From NCBI RefSeq assembly GCF_052324685.1, contig NC_135221.1, forward strand, positions 21,493,371 through 21,557,370: DNA of 64,000 nucleotides, read 5' to 3'. Below the pieces are notes generated by a model, which ran no database searches, was not told where the DNA came from, and worked only from the letters and a program-made list of their open reading frames with translations. Both the position numbers and the translations under genes were made by a program. Within the stretch, counting starts at the first letter, position 1; each line of letters opens with the position of its first letter. Positions 47,991-60,650 of this stretch are shown here, one piece after another. The stretch is from Brachyhypopomus gauderio (taxonomy: Eukaryota; Chordata; Actinopteri; Gymnotiformes; Hypopomidae).

Positions 47991-49300
47991 CAGACCTGGG
48001 CAAACAACGGCCCGCGGGCCACATCCGGCCCGTTGTGCGTCCCTGTCCGGCCCGCAAGAGGCCAATCATAAATGAAACAAATATCTATGTCGTGCGTGCA
48101 ATACAACTGTGACGCTTTTATTTTGAAAGCGCTACGTTTGTGTTAATTCCGTGTGGACATACCTGCGTGTGTGTGTGAGCTGTGCGAGAACACTGTAGGT
48201 GATCAGCGACAAGTTAAGGCTGAATTTATACTTTCGGGAGTGAACGTTGCACCTCGCAAACGGCGGAAAATTTACGTGACGAATTTTAATTGTGCATTGT
48301 GTTCCAGGTTTGAAAAGTGCTGGAATTTAGGCTAAAGTACTTGAAAATGCGTGCATATGTAACTGTATTTCGATTCACAACAAATAGCTGACTGAACAGG
48401 AGGGTATTCCAGAAAGGGGGTAAGTAAACTCAGAGTTAACGAAAGCTCAGGTTTTCCGTTCCAGAAACCGAGCTTAGAGAGAACTTGAGTCAGCTGGGAA
48501 ATATTGAAATGGACCTTGTAAGTGCCGTAGAAGTGCTTTAAAGCTAGGTTTAAGCCTGGTTTATACTTGACGCGTGCGAGGGTCCGCGCGGCGAAAATGA
48601 AGTAATTACGGTGGCCTCGCGCGCTGTCGATTCGCGAGGTCGTGCACCTCTCGAATTTTGTAACTTCGCGCGCGCGCCGCGCTTCAGCGCAATGAACAAA
48701 GTCATGTTTGCAGGGTTCATACACCTTTACAAGGTGGAATATACGTCACTTTCAAGGTCCATTTCAATATTTCCCAGCACGTTAAACTTAATTAAGTTAA
48801 ATATTTATACATATATTCGAAATGATCCGAAATAATTAGATTTTTATCACATTATTTAATTATTGTTTTTTTCAAAACGCCCAATCTGTCTTCACGTTCT
48901 CTCATGTTTCGTCCTGGAATTACAAGAGGCTCGTATTTGTTAACGTAATACAAGAAAACTGTTCATTCAGATGGCTATTTGTTGTGAAACGAAGTAGTTA
49001 CAATTTCAAACATTTTCAAGTATTTAGCCTAAATTCCAGCACTTTTCAAATCTGAAACAAAAAGCAACATTAAAATTGGTCAGGTAAATGTTCCTTCCCC
49101 TGTTTTTGACTGGTGTTTCTTTATACCAACACACATCGTTTCGGAGAACACGGCACAGAATGTGACGCGGAAAGTATAAACGCCTCCGCCGCGTGAGGTG
49201 GGCGGAGCCACTGTGATGACGTCATTATTGTTTGTGTGGCTCTCTGACACAATTCAGGTTTCTCATGTGGCCCCTTGTAAAAATTAATTGCCCACCCCTG
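47991..49300. mobile_element. hAT-like non-autonomous element inserted in the minisatellite
   Basis: The left end CAGACCTGGGCAA pairs with the right end TTGCCCACCCCTG as short hAT-type terminal inverted repeats. Flanks ATCTACAC and CTCTACGC match at 6 of 8 positions, and both derive from the minisatellite variant CTCTACAC, as expected for an 8-bp target duplication. The interior has no transposase frame. It contains nested inverted repeats and CpG-rich palindromic sequence. Length is 1310 bp. Confidence 0.75.
48309..49051. repeat. Nested inverted repeats (foldback) inside the hAT-like element
   Basis: Outer arms 48309-48398 and 48961-49051 share TTTGAAAAGTGCTGGAATTT and CACAACAAATAGC in opposite orientation. 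Inner arms 48494-48524 and 48747-48777 match at about 30 of 31 positions (CTGGGAAATATTGAAATGGA). The centre is very CpG-rich (48570-48690). This suggests one or two MITEs nested in the element. Confidence 0.8.
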
Positions 49301-51542
49301 CTCTACGCCCACACCATCACACCACCCTCTCCACCCACACCATCACACCACCCTCTCCACCCACACCATCACACGGCCCTCTCCACCCACACCATCACAC
49401 CACCCTCTCCACCCACACCATCACACCACCCTCTCCACCCACACCATCACACCACCCTCTCCACCCACACCATCACACCACCCTCTCCACCCACACCATC
49501 ACACGGCCCTCTCCACCCACACCATCACACCACCCTCTACACCCACACCATCACACGGCCCTCTCCACCCACACCATCACACCACCCTCTCCACCCACAC
49601 CATCACACGGCCCTCTCCACCCACACCATCACACCACCCTCTCCACCCACACCATCACACGGCCCTCTCCACCCACACCATCACACGGCCCTCTCCACCC
49701 ACACCATCACACCACCCTCTCCACCCACACCATCACACCACCCTCTCCACCCACACCATCACACCACCCTCTCCACCCACACCATCACACCACCCTTCTC
49801 CACCCACACCATCACACCACCCTTCTCCACCCACACCATCACACCACCCTCTCCACTCACACCATCACACGGCCCTCTCCACCCACACCATCACACCACC
49901 CTCTCCACCCACACCATCACACGGCCCTCTCCACCCACACCATCACACCACCCTCTCCACCCACACCATCACACGGCCCTCTCCACCCACACCATCACAC
50001 GGCCCTCTCCACCCACACCATCACACCACCCTCTCCACCCACACCATCACACCACCCTCTCCACCCACACCATCACACCACCCTCTCCACCCACACCATC
50101 ACACCACCCTTCTCCACCCACACCATCACACCACCCTTCTCCACCCACACCATCACACCACCCTCTACACCCACACCATCACACGGCCCTCTCCACCCAC
50201 ACCATCACACCACCCTCTCCACCCACACCATCACACGGCCCTCTCCACCCACACCATCACACCACCCTCTCCACCCACACCATCACACGGCCCTCTCCAC
50301 CCACACCATCACACGGCCCTCTCCACCCACACCATCACACCACCCTCTCCACCCACACCATCACACCACCCTCTCCACCCACACCATCACACCGCCCTCT
50401 CCACCCACACCATCACACGGCCCTCTCCACCCACACCATCACACCACCCTCTCCACCCACACCATCACACCACCCTCTCCACCCACACCATCACACCACC
50501 CTCTCCACCCACACCATCACACGGCCCTCTACACCCAAACAATCACACGGCCCTCTCCACCCACACCATCACACCACCCTCTCCACCCACACCATCACAC
50601 GGCCCTCTCCACCCACACCATCACACGGCCCTCTCCACCCACACCATCACACCGCCCTCTCCACCCACACCATCACACGGCCCTCTCCACCCACACCATC
50701 ACACGGCCCTCTCCACCCACACCATCACACCACCCTCTCCACCCACACCATCACACCGCCCTCTCCACCCACACCATCACACCACCCTCTCCACCCACAC
50801 CATCACACCACCCTCTCCACCCACACCATCACACCACCCTCTCCACCCACACCATCACACCACCCTCTCCACCCACAACATCACACGGCCCTCTACACCC
50901 ACACCATCACACCACCCTCTCCACCCACACCATCACACCACCCTCTCCACCCACACCATCACACGGCCCTCTACACCCAAACAATCACACGGCCCTCTCC
51001 ACCCACACCATCACACCACCCTTCTCCACCCACACCATCACACCACCCTCTCCACCCACACCATCACACCACCCTCTCCACCCACAACATCACACCACCC
51101 TTCTCCACCCACACCATCACACCACCCTCTACACCCACACCATCACACCACCCTCTCCACCCACAACATCACACCACCCTTCTCCACCCTCTCCACCCAC
51201 ACCACCCTTCTCCACCCACACCATCACACCACCCTCTCCACCCACACCATCACACCGCCCTCTCCACCCACACCATTACACCACCCTCTCCACCCACACC
51301 ATCACACCACCCTTCTCCACCCACACCATCACACCACCCTTCTCCACCCACACCATCACACCACCCTCTCCACCCACACCATCACACCACCCTCTCCACC
51401 CACACCATCACACCACCCTCTACACCCACACCATCACACCACCCTCTCCACCCACACCATCACACCACCCTCTCCACCCACACCATCACACCACCCTCTC
51501 CACCCACACCATTACACCACCCTCTCCACCCACACCATCACA
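49301..51542. repeat. 26-bp minisatellite, roughly 85 copies
   Basis: Tandem unit CCCTCTCCACCCACACCATC followed by CACACC or CACACGG. Two main variants (ACCA and ACGG) are interspersed, with occasional 27-bp units carrying CCCTTCTCC and rarer TCTACACC or AACATC variants. The unit has no stop in any plus-strand frame, so two overlapping frames of nearly 800 codons run through it. These are repeat translations, not genes. Confidence 0.97.
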
Positions 51543-51614
51543 CTTCTTCCTCTGCATTTACATACTATTACATACTTTACATACTATTCTGTTCAGCTCC
51601 TTCAAATATTAAAT

Positions 51615-51830
51615 GAAAGTCAAAGTCAAATGTATTTATATAGCGCTTTTTACAACCCATGTTGTCACAAAACAGCTTTACAAGCACATGGGCCCAGATC
51701 CCTAATGAGCAAGTCAGGGGCGACAGTAACATGGAAAAACTCCCTAGGTGGAAATTAGGAAGAAACCTTGGGAGGACCAAGACTCAAAAGTGAACCCATC
51801 CTCCATTGTGCGGCCCGCTAGCAGAAGTCC
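51615..51830. repeat. Dispersed fish repeat
   Basis: The sequence around TTTATATAGCGCTTTTTACA, AAAACTCCCTAGGTGGAAAT and AGAAACCTTGGGAGGACCAA is a pattern I recognise as a high-copy interspersed repeat of teleost genomes. Its class is not evident and no protein is encoded. Confidence 0.6.
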
Positions 51831-53658
51831 ATATTTATAGTTCCACATTAATAAATGCCACAACTGTGCCATCTAGAGTAGCATCAAGGCTGTGTGTTCA
51901 TAGCTCTCAGGGTTTCCATAAATGGTGTTGCATTGAAGTACGGTAACAAATACCACAAGCAAACCATCTTCCGCACCTTCTTTCATCTCATGAACTATAT
52001 CTCTAATGAAATATTATAGATTGTTTAAGGAATTTCCTCCACTTAAAGAAAGCATTACACTGTAATTCAAGTTCTTCAGGGTTAAGCAAGTCAGATTTTA
52101 TTGCGGTGGTCACACAGCTCATGACACTTGAGAAGCCCGCTCCAGTACACCAGACAAGGCACCGGGTCTGGAGGGGTCTATGATCCTGCGACTGCATGGA
52201 AACTTAGGCCACCGAACAGATCCAATCCTTCCTGTGCTGGAGGCCGAGCTGAGTGGTTCACCGAGAGGTTTATGGTGAGCGTAAGTGCCTGATGAAAGGG
52301 TTTGTCAGTCATGCGGGCATGGGCGGTCAGTGCTGAGACACGCACGCTAAACCGAACCCAACCTGAGCCCTCCTCTGCCCCGCCCAGGAGCCTGCCAGGA
52401 GCCCCGCCCACGGGTGATGGATGACATGGCTAAGCTTCAGTGATTGACAGCGGCGGCAGTGCAGTCGCTGCCCGGTCTCCTCTGACTGGATTTGTCTCCG
52501 CATCACGACAGCTGCCTCTCGGCTCCCTCTCCAGCTGCCAACGCTCACACAGGAGCCATCAGCCGGCAGCGCCTTGAGGTTTATTTGCTGTTTGTATCCA
52601 GTACAAGTTATAGCTGAAATCATCTCTCGCAGGGGTCGGTCTAGGGACGGTGTTGTATGTCTCCTAACACAGCCATCCTGAAACAGAAATATTTGCTTCA
52701 GCTCATGCACTGACCACTGTCCACTGACCACTGTCCACTGACTTGAATGCCTGAGTGTTTGGAAACGACATGCCGACAGACCAAGAGAATCAAAATAGGC
52801 TCGTGAGAATGAGACTTCTCTGTAAGTTTCTCCAGAAAGGAGCATGAAAGTAGTTTGTGATAATTCTCTGCCCTGTCAGAACTAATATTTGTCATGTTTC
52901 TCTGTAGTAATTTCCTATGACCAAAAAATCTATTATTTTGCTATGACTTACCACTACCAAAAATGCTCAACTGTAAAATCTTTCTGGTTTGCTCATTGTA
53001 TAAAATTTACAATTGATCTGTATTAACATTGTTGAAGATGCAGTCAAAGACTGACAGAGGACATAGACAGCAGATGAAAATTCCCTCAACACACAGAAAA
53101 CTTGGCACCCCATCATTAAAAGTTCCAGATATGATGAGCAATCTGTGGAGATGTGCTCAGAGCTCCAGGACAACGCGTCCATCTGTGAGTGATTAGAAAG
53201 CTGACGCCTCAAGCCTTGGTCAGTTAAATCAGTAGTCACATCCATATGATAAGTGGGACAGCCCTGTCTGAGATACAAGGGTCCATCCAAATTTCCACAA
53301 AGCAACACATGCAACATCCTTGCGGCTTATTAATCAGACAGTGAAGCTCATCTATCTTACTGTCCAGAGTACAGGACGTTTATTAATAAGACTGAGGACA
53401 GCGTTGGCATGAAGCCCACATACAACTGCTAACGCACCACCGCTTAGGTTGAGGTGGTGTGTTGCGTGTCTTTTTCCAGCACAAGAACAAGTGTTGATAC
53501 AAACGAAGTTTCATTAGCGATATAGGTTGTGAGATGAAAGTAAATGAAGTAAATAGTTTGCTTGTGGTTGGTTTGCAGTACCTTCATCATGAACATAAAT
53601 CATGGACCTGTAGAAAGGAATCCTGCAATACTTTGTCATTATGGGGTTACGGGAAATC
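51831..53658. other. Unassigned spacer
   Basis: No gene seen. A short CCACTGACCACTGT duplication lies near 52715-52742. Confidence 0.45.

Positions 53659-53742
<84 letters not shown>
53659..53742. repeat. GT microsatellite
   Basis: About 41 GT units. Confidence 0.97.
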
Positions 53743-53745
<3 letters not shown>

Positions 53746-55403
53746 CTTAGAAGTTAGAAAATCAAGAAAGGTGGAGAAGGATGTTTAATCTAGCACACTT
53801 TTTCCAAGGTTCTAGAAACCTGAGAATTTCCGACTTTGCAGCTGCCCTCCTTAAGGATGAAATTATCAAATTTCCAAAGTAATTACAGAGACACACACAA
53901 TCACAGATGTGCACACAGACCCAGGGCACACAGTGCAGAGGAATCACCAAAACATGTGAAGTCAGTGTACTAGGTAGAAGTCTGATTATGGATGGCCATC
54001 TTCAGACAGGTGTTACGTGTGTTATGCCTTTTGAAATCGATACATAAAGTACTGTTGTTTTCTTTTTTTCATTTTTCAGCATCCTCTTTACTTCACCTTG
54101 GACGTTTCCTTACATCTCCGAGGTCTATTTATATATTCCTTCTTTGAAATGCCCAGTGTTGAAAACACGTCTTCACCCACTGAATCTACAGTTCACTATT
54201 CGCTTCAGTCATGACATTTTCATCAAATTAATTCACATACTTTATTTGATAGGTTGTCCACATGTTGGATCGGAGTTCTGGTGTTCAAAGGACCGTTTGA
54301 TCACAGGGCCTGTCAAAGGACTGCAGTCAGAGTCTTTGGCTTTGCTCTCTGGTGGGTTACATTTGCAATATAATGAGATATTGTTTCGTTTCTTAGGGCT
54401 TTGTGGATATGGGGCTACTGCATACTGTACCGTTTGGGTCTCTCGGGATGTTTTGTGTCTTCAACAGGTGGGTAGTGTCAGTGCTGACAAGGGCTTTGTA
54501 GGTGAAGACAGGCCTGGTACCACCCTCGCTGACAGATTTCACAAACCTGTCAGCTCCACCTACCACTTGGCACTGGAGGGGGGGCTAGTTTTCAGAACGG
54601 CACCTTTTTTCCCCTTTGGCACAGACCACAATGAAAAAATAACTTCCTAGCAGAAACACCTGCCCTGGTTTTCTGGTAGGGGAAAAGTTCAGTCCGTTTT
54701 ATAGCTCCCTAAACGACAATAACCACGGTTTGTTTTTCACTATTTCATGTAGGGATCAAACAATGTCAAATAAATAGTCCTTGAATCAAAGCTGATTCTG
54801 TTTTGTCACTAAACTAAGCACTTTTTAAAAACCCACTCACCACCTTCTTGTCCACTATAGACACGACTTTATTCTGCTGGTGTTCTTAACGCTGTCCTGG
54901 GACTATCTGTCATCACACCTGGATGGCTATGTACTCACTCTGGACCACGACGTCTGTCAAATGCTGCAAATGTAAATATACATTTTGTACAGAGACACAT
55001 TTCCTCTTCTTAAATATTATACATAATCCTGATTCCTTTTCTGGCACTCAGTCAGTGTTGCTGGAGAAACGTGGTCGCAGGGCAGAAATAGAAACAAATA
55101 GAAACCCAGCTTGGTCAGTTTGAACAATAATGTGTAGTGACATGGGGTTTAATCCGCTGTTAATTAGTTCCACGGAAAACGAAATCAAATTTTCATGTTT
55201 TTCTCTGGCCATGAAACGCATTACTTCTGTTGACACATTGGGAATATTTTTACAGCCGTCTTTTTTTACTAAACCCAATAAAGTGTCCTGCGACTTAAAG
55301 TAACATTTGGTTTCTTATTTCTTCCTCTAGCCGCCTGTTAATCCTTCCTCCTTTGCGTGTACACGAGCAGGATTAACAAGTTCAAACAAATTGTAAACTG
55401 ACC
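53743..55403. other. Unassigned spacer
   Basis: Nothing recognisable. The longest open frame (54144-54650) shows no domain, codon bias or splice context that suggests a gene. Confidence 0.45.
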
Positions 55404-55411
55404 CTATACAC

Positions 55412-56727
55412 CAGAGGTGGGACCAAGTCAGTGTTTTGCAAGTCTCAAGTAAGTCCAAGTCTTTATACCTCAAGTCCCGAGTCAAGTCTCAAGCAAAGAC
55501 ACTCAAGTCAAGTCAAGTCTCGAGTCAAGACAGGCAATAGTCAAGTCAAGTCCCAAGTCTGAAACTTGGAATTTCAAGTCCTTTCGAGTCTTTTTTTTTT
55601 TTTTTTTACCAATGTTGCAGGTATGTTTTAAATGTAAATAACAGACATGCGTTCTTTTTTAAATCTGTATTCTCCTCAAATCTTGATAAAACATGTGCAA
55701 CTGAAAACACGAAGTATAAAAAAATTTAAAATTACACCTCTTTATTGCACAGTTCAATTTGTTAAACTTAGATGCAAAAATATTCATACTTTAAACTACA
55801 ATTTTCCAGAAATAAATATTCTGTGAAAAAGTCATAAGTAGAACTCCATGTTCAAATAAAAAGTGCTGATATTTTCACAGTACAATACAAAGAACCATAA
55901 CAGCATTTTCCCTCTCTTCTCTTATCTGGTTTCTTGGAGAACATGTGTGAGTGACACAAGACAAACAAATATAAGAACTGAGCAATTAACAGGAATCTGC
56001 AACTTTAGACATTTCAGTAAACTATTCTGCATTGCATTTGCTGGCCAAAAGTCTGTATGTCAATCCATGTTGAGATAGAACTGGATATTATGATGGTGAC
56101 AGAGAGAGGCTCTCTTCCCCGAGTTCAGATACAGAACCCAGGGTTGCCAACTCTCATGCATTGAGCGTGAGACACACGCATTTGACCGTCTTCACACGCT
56201 TACACGCCACACATCCGATTTCTCACGCCGGAAAAAAATCTAGTTTATTTACCTCTGATCCACATCTATGATTCAATGAGTTACTAGTTCGCTCTGGCAC
56301 CAACCACTGGCGATCGATCGTTCGCGATATAATACTTAATTTGTGTCCATTTTACACTCCGCCCGGTAAAAATTTACGTTCGCCAACCCCCCATTTGATT
56401 GGTTGTGCTGCAGCTCATGCACACACACACACGTACAGAGTGTGGAAAAGCAGAGGACTGGTCTGCGTCAGAAGGACGGAAATGAAATAAATGGGGCGCA
56501 CTTTATAAATATTAATATGCGTTTTAAAATTTAGATTTGGGGTAAAAAAAAATCAAGTCTTTGCAAGTAAACAGGTTCAAGTCCAATTCAAGTCCCAAGT
56601 TATTGGTGTAAAAGTCCAAGTCAAGTCTAAGTCTCTGAATATTTTTTCAAGTCAAGTCAAAAGTCTTAATATTAATGACTCGAGTCTGACTCGAGTCCAA
56701 GTCATGTGACTCGAGTCCCCACCTCTG
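55412..56727. mobile_element. Non-autonomous hAT-type transposon with perfect 8-bp target duplication
   Basis: Terminal inverted repeats are CAGAGGTGGG and CCCACCTCTG. The flanking CTATACAC is present exactly at 55404-55411 and 56728-56735, the 8-bp duplication typical of hAT transposition. Both subterminal regions are packed with AAGTC/GACTT-type motifs (CAAGTCAAGTC, GACTCGAGTC), probable transposase-binding clusters. The interior lacks a transposase frame, so mobility would need a partner in trans. Length is 1316 bp. Confidence 0.92.
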
Positions 56728-56735
56728 CTATACAC

Positions 56736-59159
56736 ATGCATTCACCTCCACTTTTCCACGTCTGTGCTGCAGGCCAAATCAGCTCCTGTTTATTTACGAG
56801 CCACTTCTAATTACCGGCCACAGTTTGGCTGTTAAACATGGGAAACGTCAAAGCCAGGGAGAGAGAAGATGTCAACCGTACAGTAGAGGAGCTGAAGGAG
56901 GAACCCGAGAAACCTGAAACAAGTGCTCGCCCTGTGTTTACCTTCTGAATCAGTAAAGTGAAACCAGAGGACCACCTTGAAAAGCCAGAGGTCATTTCAT
57001 ATAGGATGTTTAAGGTTTTTTTATAGACACAAAGTACCAACTCGTCCTCCTGAGGAAACGATACCTGGGGGGCAACATACACTTGACATTCTTTCCCTCA
57101 CTGGGAACCGATGGATCACTCGATCAGATTTTAAAAGTAGGAAATGTTCGTTTTGACACGAGCTGACACGGTTGGGTCCAATGAGGCGTTTCCGGTTCAA
57201 ACCGCCTGAGACTGTGAGAGATGTTCTTAACTTCATGAGTACCGTCGTGTGGGATGTGGACGGTTTACAATCTGCGTCGAACAATGTTGAAGGTTTTTCA
57301 TTTATTTATTTGATGTAGTGTGTCAGTTACACTTTCAATACTGTGCCACAAGGTGGCGCTCTATCAACGTGATAGAGATCCCACTCTACAAAACATTCAC
57401 AAAACTTTCACGTTTGAATTATGCTTGAATCCTGTATGTTCTAGTTTATAATGATTTCACTGGGTCCCCGTACATACTGACACAACACTGATAATTTCAA
57501 TTAATAAACAGCATATCCAATATTCTACTTGCTTTTAGATAAGCAGTTATTAACAGAAAAAAACATTTCTTTTAGATAAACTTCCATATGCTGAAGTCAG
57601 AAAATGGGTTTGGTTGTGGGAGGGGAGTTGAACATTTTAAGTAGCAAATATAGAAAATATCCCTTGAGATATAGCACACAACAAAATGAGGAAATTCTTT
57701 GAAAAATAAAATGTATTGAAAGGGTGTACCAAGCTTGGATGCACTGATTCCGTGGCACTTAACCTTATTCGATTTGATCGTGTTGGCCAAACCCCAGTTC
57801 CCATAATATTACATATTTTTACAATGTTCTAGAACAACATAAAGAAAACAAGATATCCATCGGAAAAATTTATGTGTGTTACTGTCTTTGCAATGGTACA
57901 TTAGAATTTGGGTTTTTATTATTATTCATTTGCAGGTTTAGGTTTAGCTTAGCAGTAGTAGCAGTAGATGCCTTCAGACCAAAGACTAGTTAGACCGTCC
58001 CAAAGTTCAGGACAGTGTCAAACATGGATATGAATGTTATGCACTAACTGTAGCTCCTGGATTACAAAGGACTTGTTTCAGTGCATTGACATTTATGGCG
58101 CAAGTGGAAGCGAAGTTGTTAGACATTATTAGCAGTCATTAATGCATTTTCTCACCAAACAAGTAAACTGCAAATCTTGTTTCCTTTCGATGTTGTGATT
58201 TTGCCTTTTTTTTTTTTTTTGCATTGAAAGTTTTGCACTGGCTTTACAAAAGAATGATTGTGTGTTTACAACTGGATTAGGAATTTTTTACGCATCTTGG
58301 GGAACCTTGTCCAGACGTCCATGGTGGAGCCCGTGATAAGCTTCACTGATGTTCTCAGGACAACCAAAGTTCTTCATCTGGTTCTGACAAATGGCAGGTC
58401 AGAGAGCAGATCAGGAAGTCGTAAATAGCTTATTTAAAAATAAATATACTATGTAGATAAAGCCAACCCTGTTGTGTAAATAACTACATTTCCTTTTAGG
58501 AAACTGTAATCTCACTGTACATGTTTATGGACAGTGTTCTTGTAAACAGTAGTTAATTATACAGTAGTAGATTATACAGTAGTAGATTATACCCTAACCC
58601 CTATTCTCTCTCTCTCCAGCACCATAATTTAGAACCTTTATGCAAAATTATTATCAGAAGAAGAAAGATACATAGAATGACACGAAATAAATTCAGTTCA
58701 TTACACACAACTGGTTAAAATAAATTGCTTAATAAGCACCACCTTACATTATATAAGTTACTCACACTTTGCACAACTGGCCATACACTGAAAATATTAA
58801 ATACTGCCTTCTAATGTTGTTAAAATAGTAAAGATTCATCAGGAGGTTTTGACTAGTAATTGTTGCCAGGAAGCAGATTTTGTTGATGTGTTGCTAAGCG
58901 ATTTTATTCGTAGTAATGTGATGTTAAGGGTGCACTTGACTACATCAGTTATGAATATAATTATGGGAGTCTTGCTTCAGTATACAGGTCTAGACTATAC
59001 AGCAGTAAAGCTCTTCATTCAACTCATTGCATGAGGAGAATATATAGACATCTGAACAACTGACCACTTTACTGACTTGCACCAGTGACGGGCTCTACAG
59101 TATACATACATCTATATGTACAAACATGTCAACCTTATGTAACTTCTTCATCTAGACTT
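56736..59159. other. Unassigned spacer
   Basis: No gene or known element seen. Confidence 0.45.
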
Positions 59160-59930
59160 TAGGAGTTTTCAGAGTCTGGCGGTTTCGATAGGGGTCACAG
59201 AGTTCCGGCGTTTGTGTTTGATGGTCTCCCTTCTTAAGTCACAGCCATCTTCACATCTTCACAGCTTTCTGCAGCTTGTGTGGTTGGGGGACGTGACAAC
59301 TTTACTAATGTGCAGCCTTGTAACCCTGGAGCTAGAACAGCCTTGTCCTGAGACCAGCCTGCAAAGCCCTGGCAGGTTTGACTGGCTTACACTGAGGCCT
59401 CCATCCCTGGCTCTGACCTTCACCCAGCAGTCCTCCATATTTCACCCTCTTCTTTTCATTGGCTTCTTCGATCTGCTCTTTCCAAGGAACCGTGAACTTC
59501 AGGATCACTATCATTTGTCCTGTGGTTTCTGGCATCAGGACCATATCTGGCCAGAGTGTGGTTAGTTTCTGCAATGATGTCTGGAAATGTGATTCCTACA
59601 TCGACCTTCAGTTGCCAGACCCATACCTTAATAAGTCTGGTCTGGGGCTTCATTCATGCCCTTATGAAAGTGATCGCCCGTCTCAATAAATGTTGCTTAC
59701 TTGAGTGATCCCAGTGCAAAACTGCTTTACTCTTAGCACCTGGTAAGCACCTCTTAGCACCTGGTAAGCACCCAAGGTGCTAGTAATAGCAATACCCCCC
59801 AGGACCTTTGGGCAACAACTCAATATATTCTCCCAGATTCTTCTTCTCTGGCACAGTGAACATGCCTGGATCTGGCTGGATCTGGCTGGATCTGGCTGTC
59901 CAGACTCTGCTGGAGTCAAGATTGAATCTA
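59160..59930 (-). pseudogene. Remnant of a LINE with a restriction-like endonuclease
   Basis: Minus-strand frames give a broken C-terminal part of a LINE-type polyprotein. It has a zinc-knuckle-like ACSLCQRRRIWENILSCC (with a lost His), then KPQTRLIKVWVWQLKVDVGI, then RYGPD or LWPDMVLMPE, ILKFTVPWKEQIEEANEKKR and RWL-stop-LKKGD. The order of knuckle, PD and E-x-TVPW fits the endonuclease end of R2/R4-type elements. Three or more frameshifts and stops make it inactive. No reverse transcriptase domain is present. Confidence 0.6.
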
Positions 59931-60115
59931 GTCAATGTTCTGTGGCTCTTCACTTCTCACTAGTTTTCACCTCAAAGTCCATCAGTGAGACTCTGATTTC
60001 AGTGAAACCTCTGCTGAAGAAGCGTTTTCCATGCACTGGTGACCATGAATTTGGCACACAGCTGAAAACTAAACACAGTTTGTTCCTGTTCCCATACAAG
60101 CGGATGCTGCCGAGG

Positions 60116-60232
60116 CCCAGCTACCTGCACAGGAATTAGCTGATTGGCCCAGCTACCTGCACAGGAATTAGCTGATTGGCCCAGCTACCTGCACAGGAAT
60201 TAGCTGATTGGCCCAGCTACCTGCACAGGAAG
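60116..60232. repeat. 32-bp tandem repeat, nearly 4 copies
   Basis: Unit CCCAGCTACCTGCACAGGAA followed by TTAGCTGATTGG. It abuts the 16-bp array downstream. Confidence 0.95.
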
Positions 60233-60236
60233 TAGT

Positions 60237-60650
60237 CATGGCGGTGTGGTGTCATGGTGTGGTGTCGTGCCGGTGTGCTGTCGTGCCGGTGTGCTATGAT
60301 GGTGGTGTGCGGTCATGGCGGTGTGCTGTCATGGCGGTGTGTGGTCATGGCGGTGTGCTGTCATGGCGGTGTGGGGTCATGGCGGTGTGCTGTCACGGCG
60401 GTGTGCTGTCGGGGGGGGGGGGCTGTTATGGCGGTGTGGTGTCATGGCGGTGTGGTGTCATGGCGGTGTGCTGTCATGGCTGTGTGCTGTCATGGCGGTG
60501 TGCTGTCATGGTGGTGTGCTGTCATGGCGGTGTGCTGTCATGGCGGTGTGCGGTCATGGCGGTGTGCTGTCATGGCGGTGTGGTGTCATGGCGGTGTGCT
60601 GTCATGGCGGTGTGCCGTCATGGCGGTGTGCCGTCAGGGCGGTGTGCTGT
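60237..60650. repeat. 16-bp minisatellite, about 26 copies
   Basis: Unit GTGCTGTCATGGCGGT with GTGGT, GTGCG and GTGCC variants, interrupted once by a run of G (60411-60422). The repeat is stop-free in all plus frames, which yields spurious frames of 130-150 codons. Confidence 0.96.

Noticed and set aside
49301-51542. Possible CRISPR array
   Set aside because: The repeats are head-to-tail without unique spacers, and the host is a vertebrate.
49232-51616. Two overlapping plus-strand open frames of 794 and 774 codons
   Set aside because: They are translations of the 26-bp minisatellite. The unit has no stops in any plus frame, and the frames overlap each other out of phase.
54144-54650. 168-codon plus-strand frame
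   Set aside because: It has no domain, coding bias or neighbouring exon, and its length can arise by chance in 64 kb.
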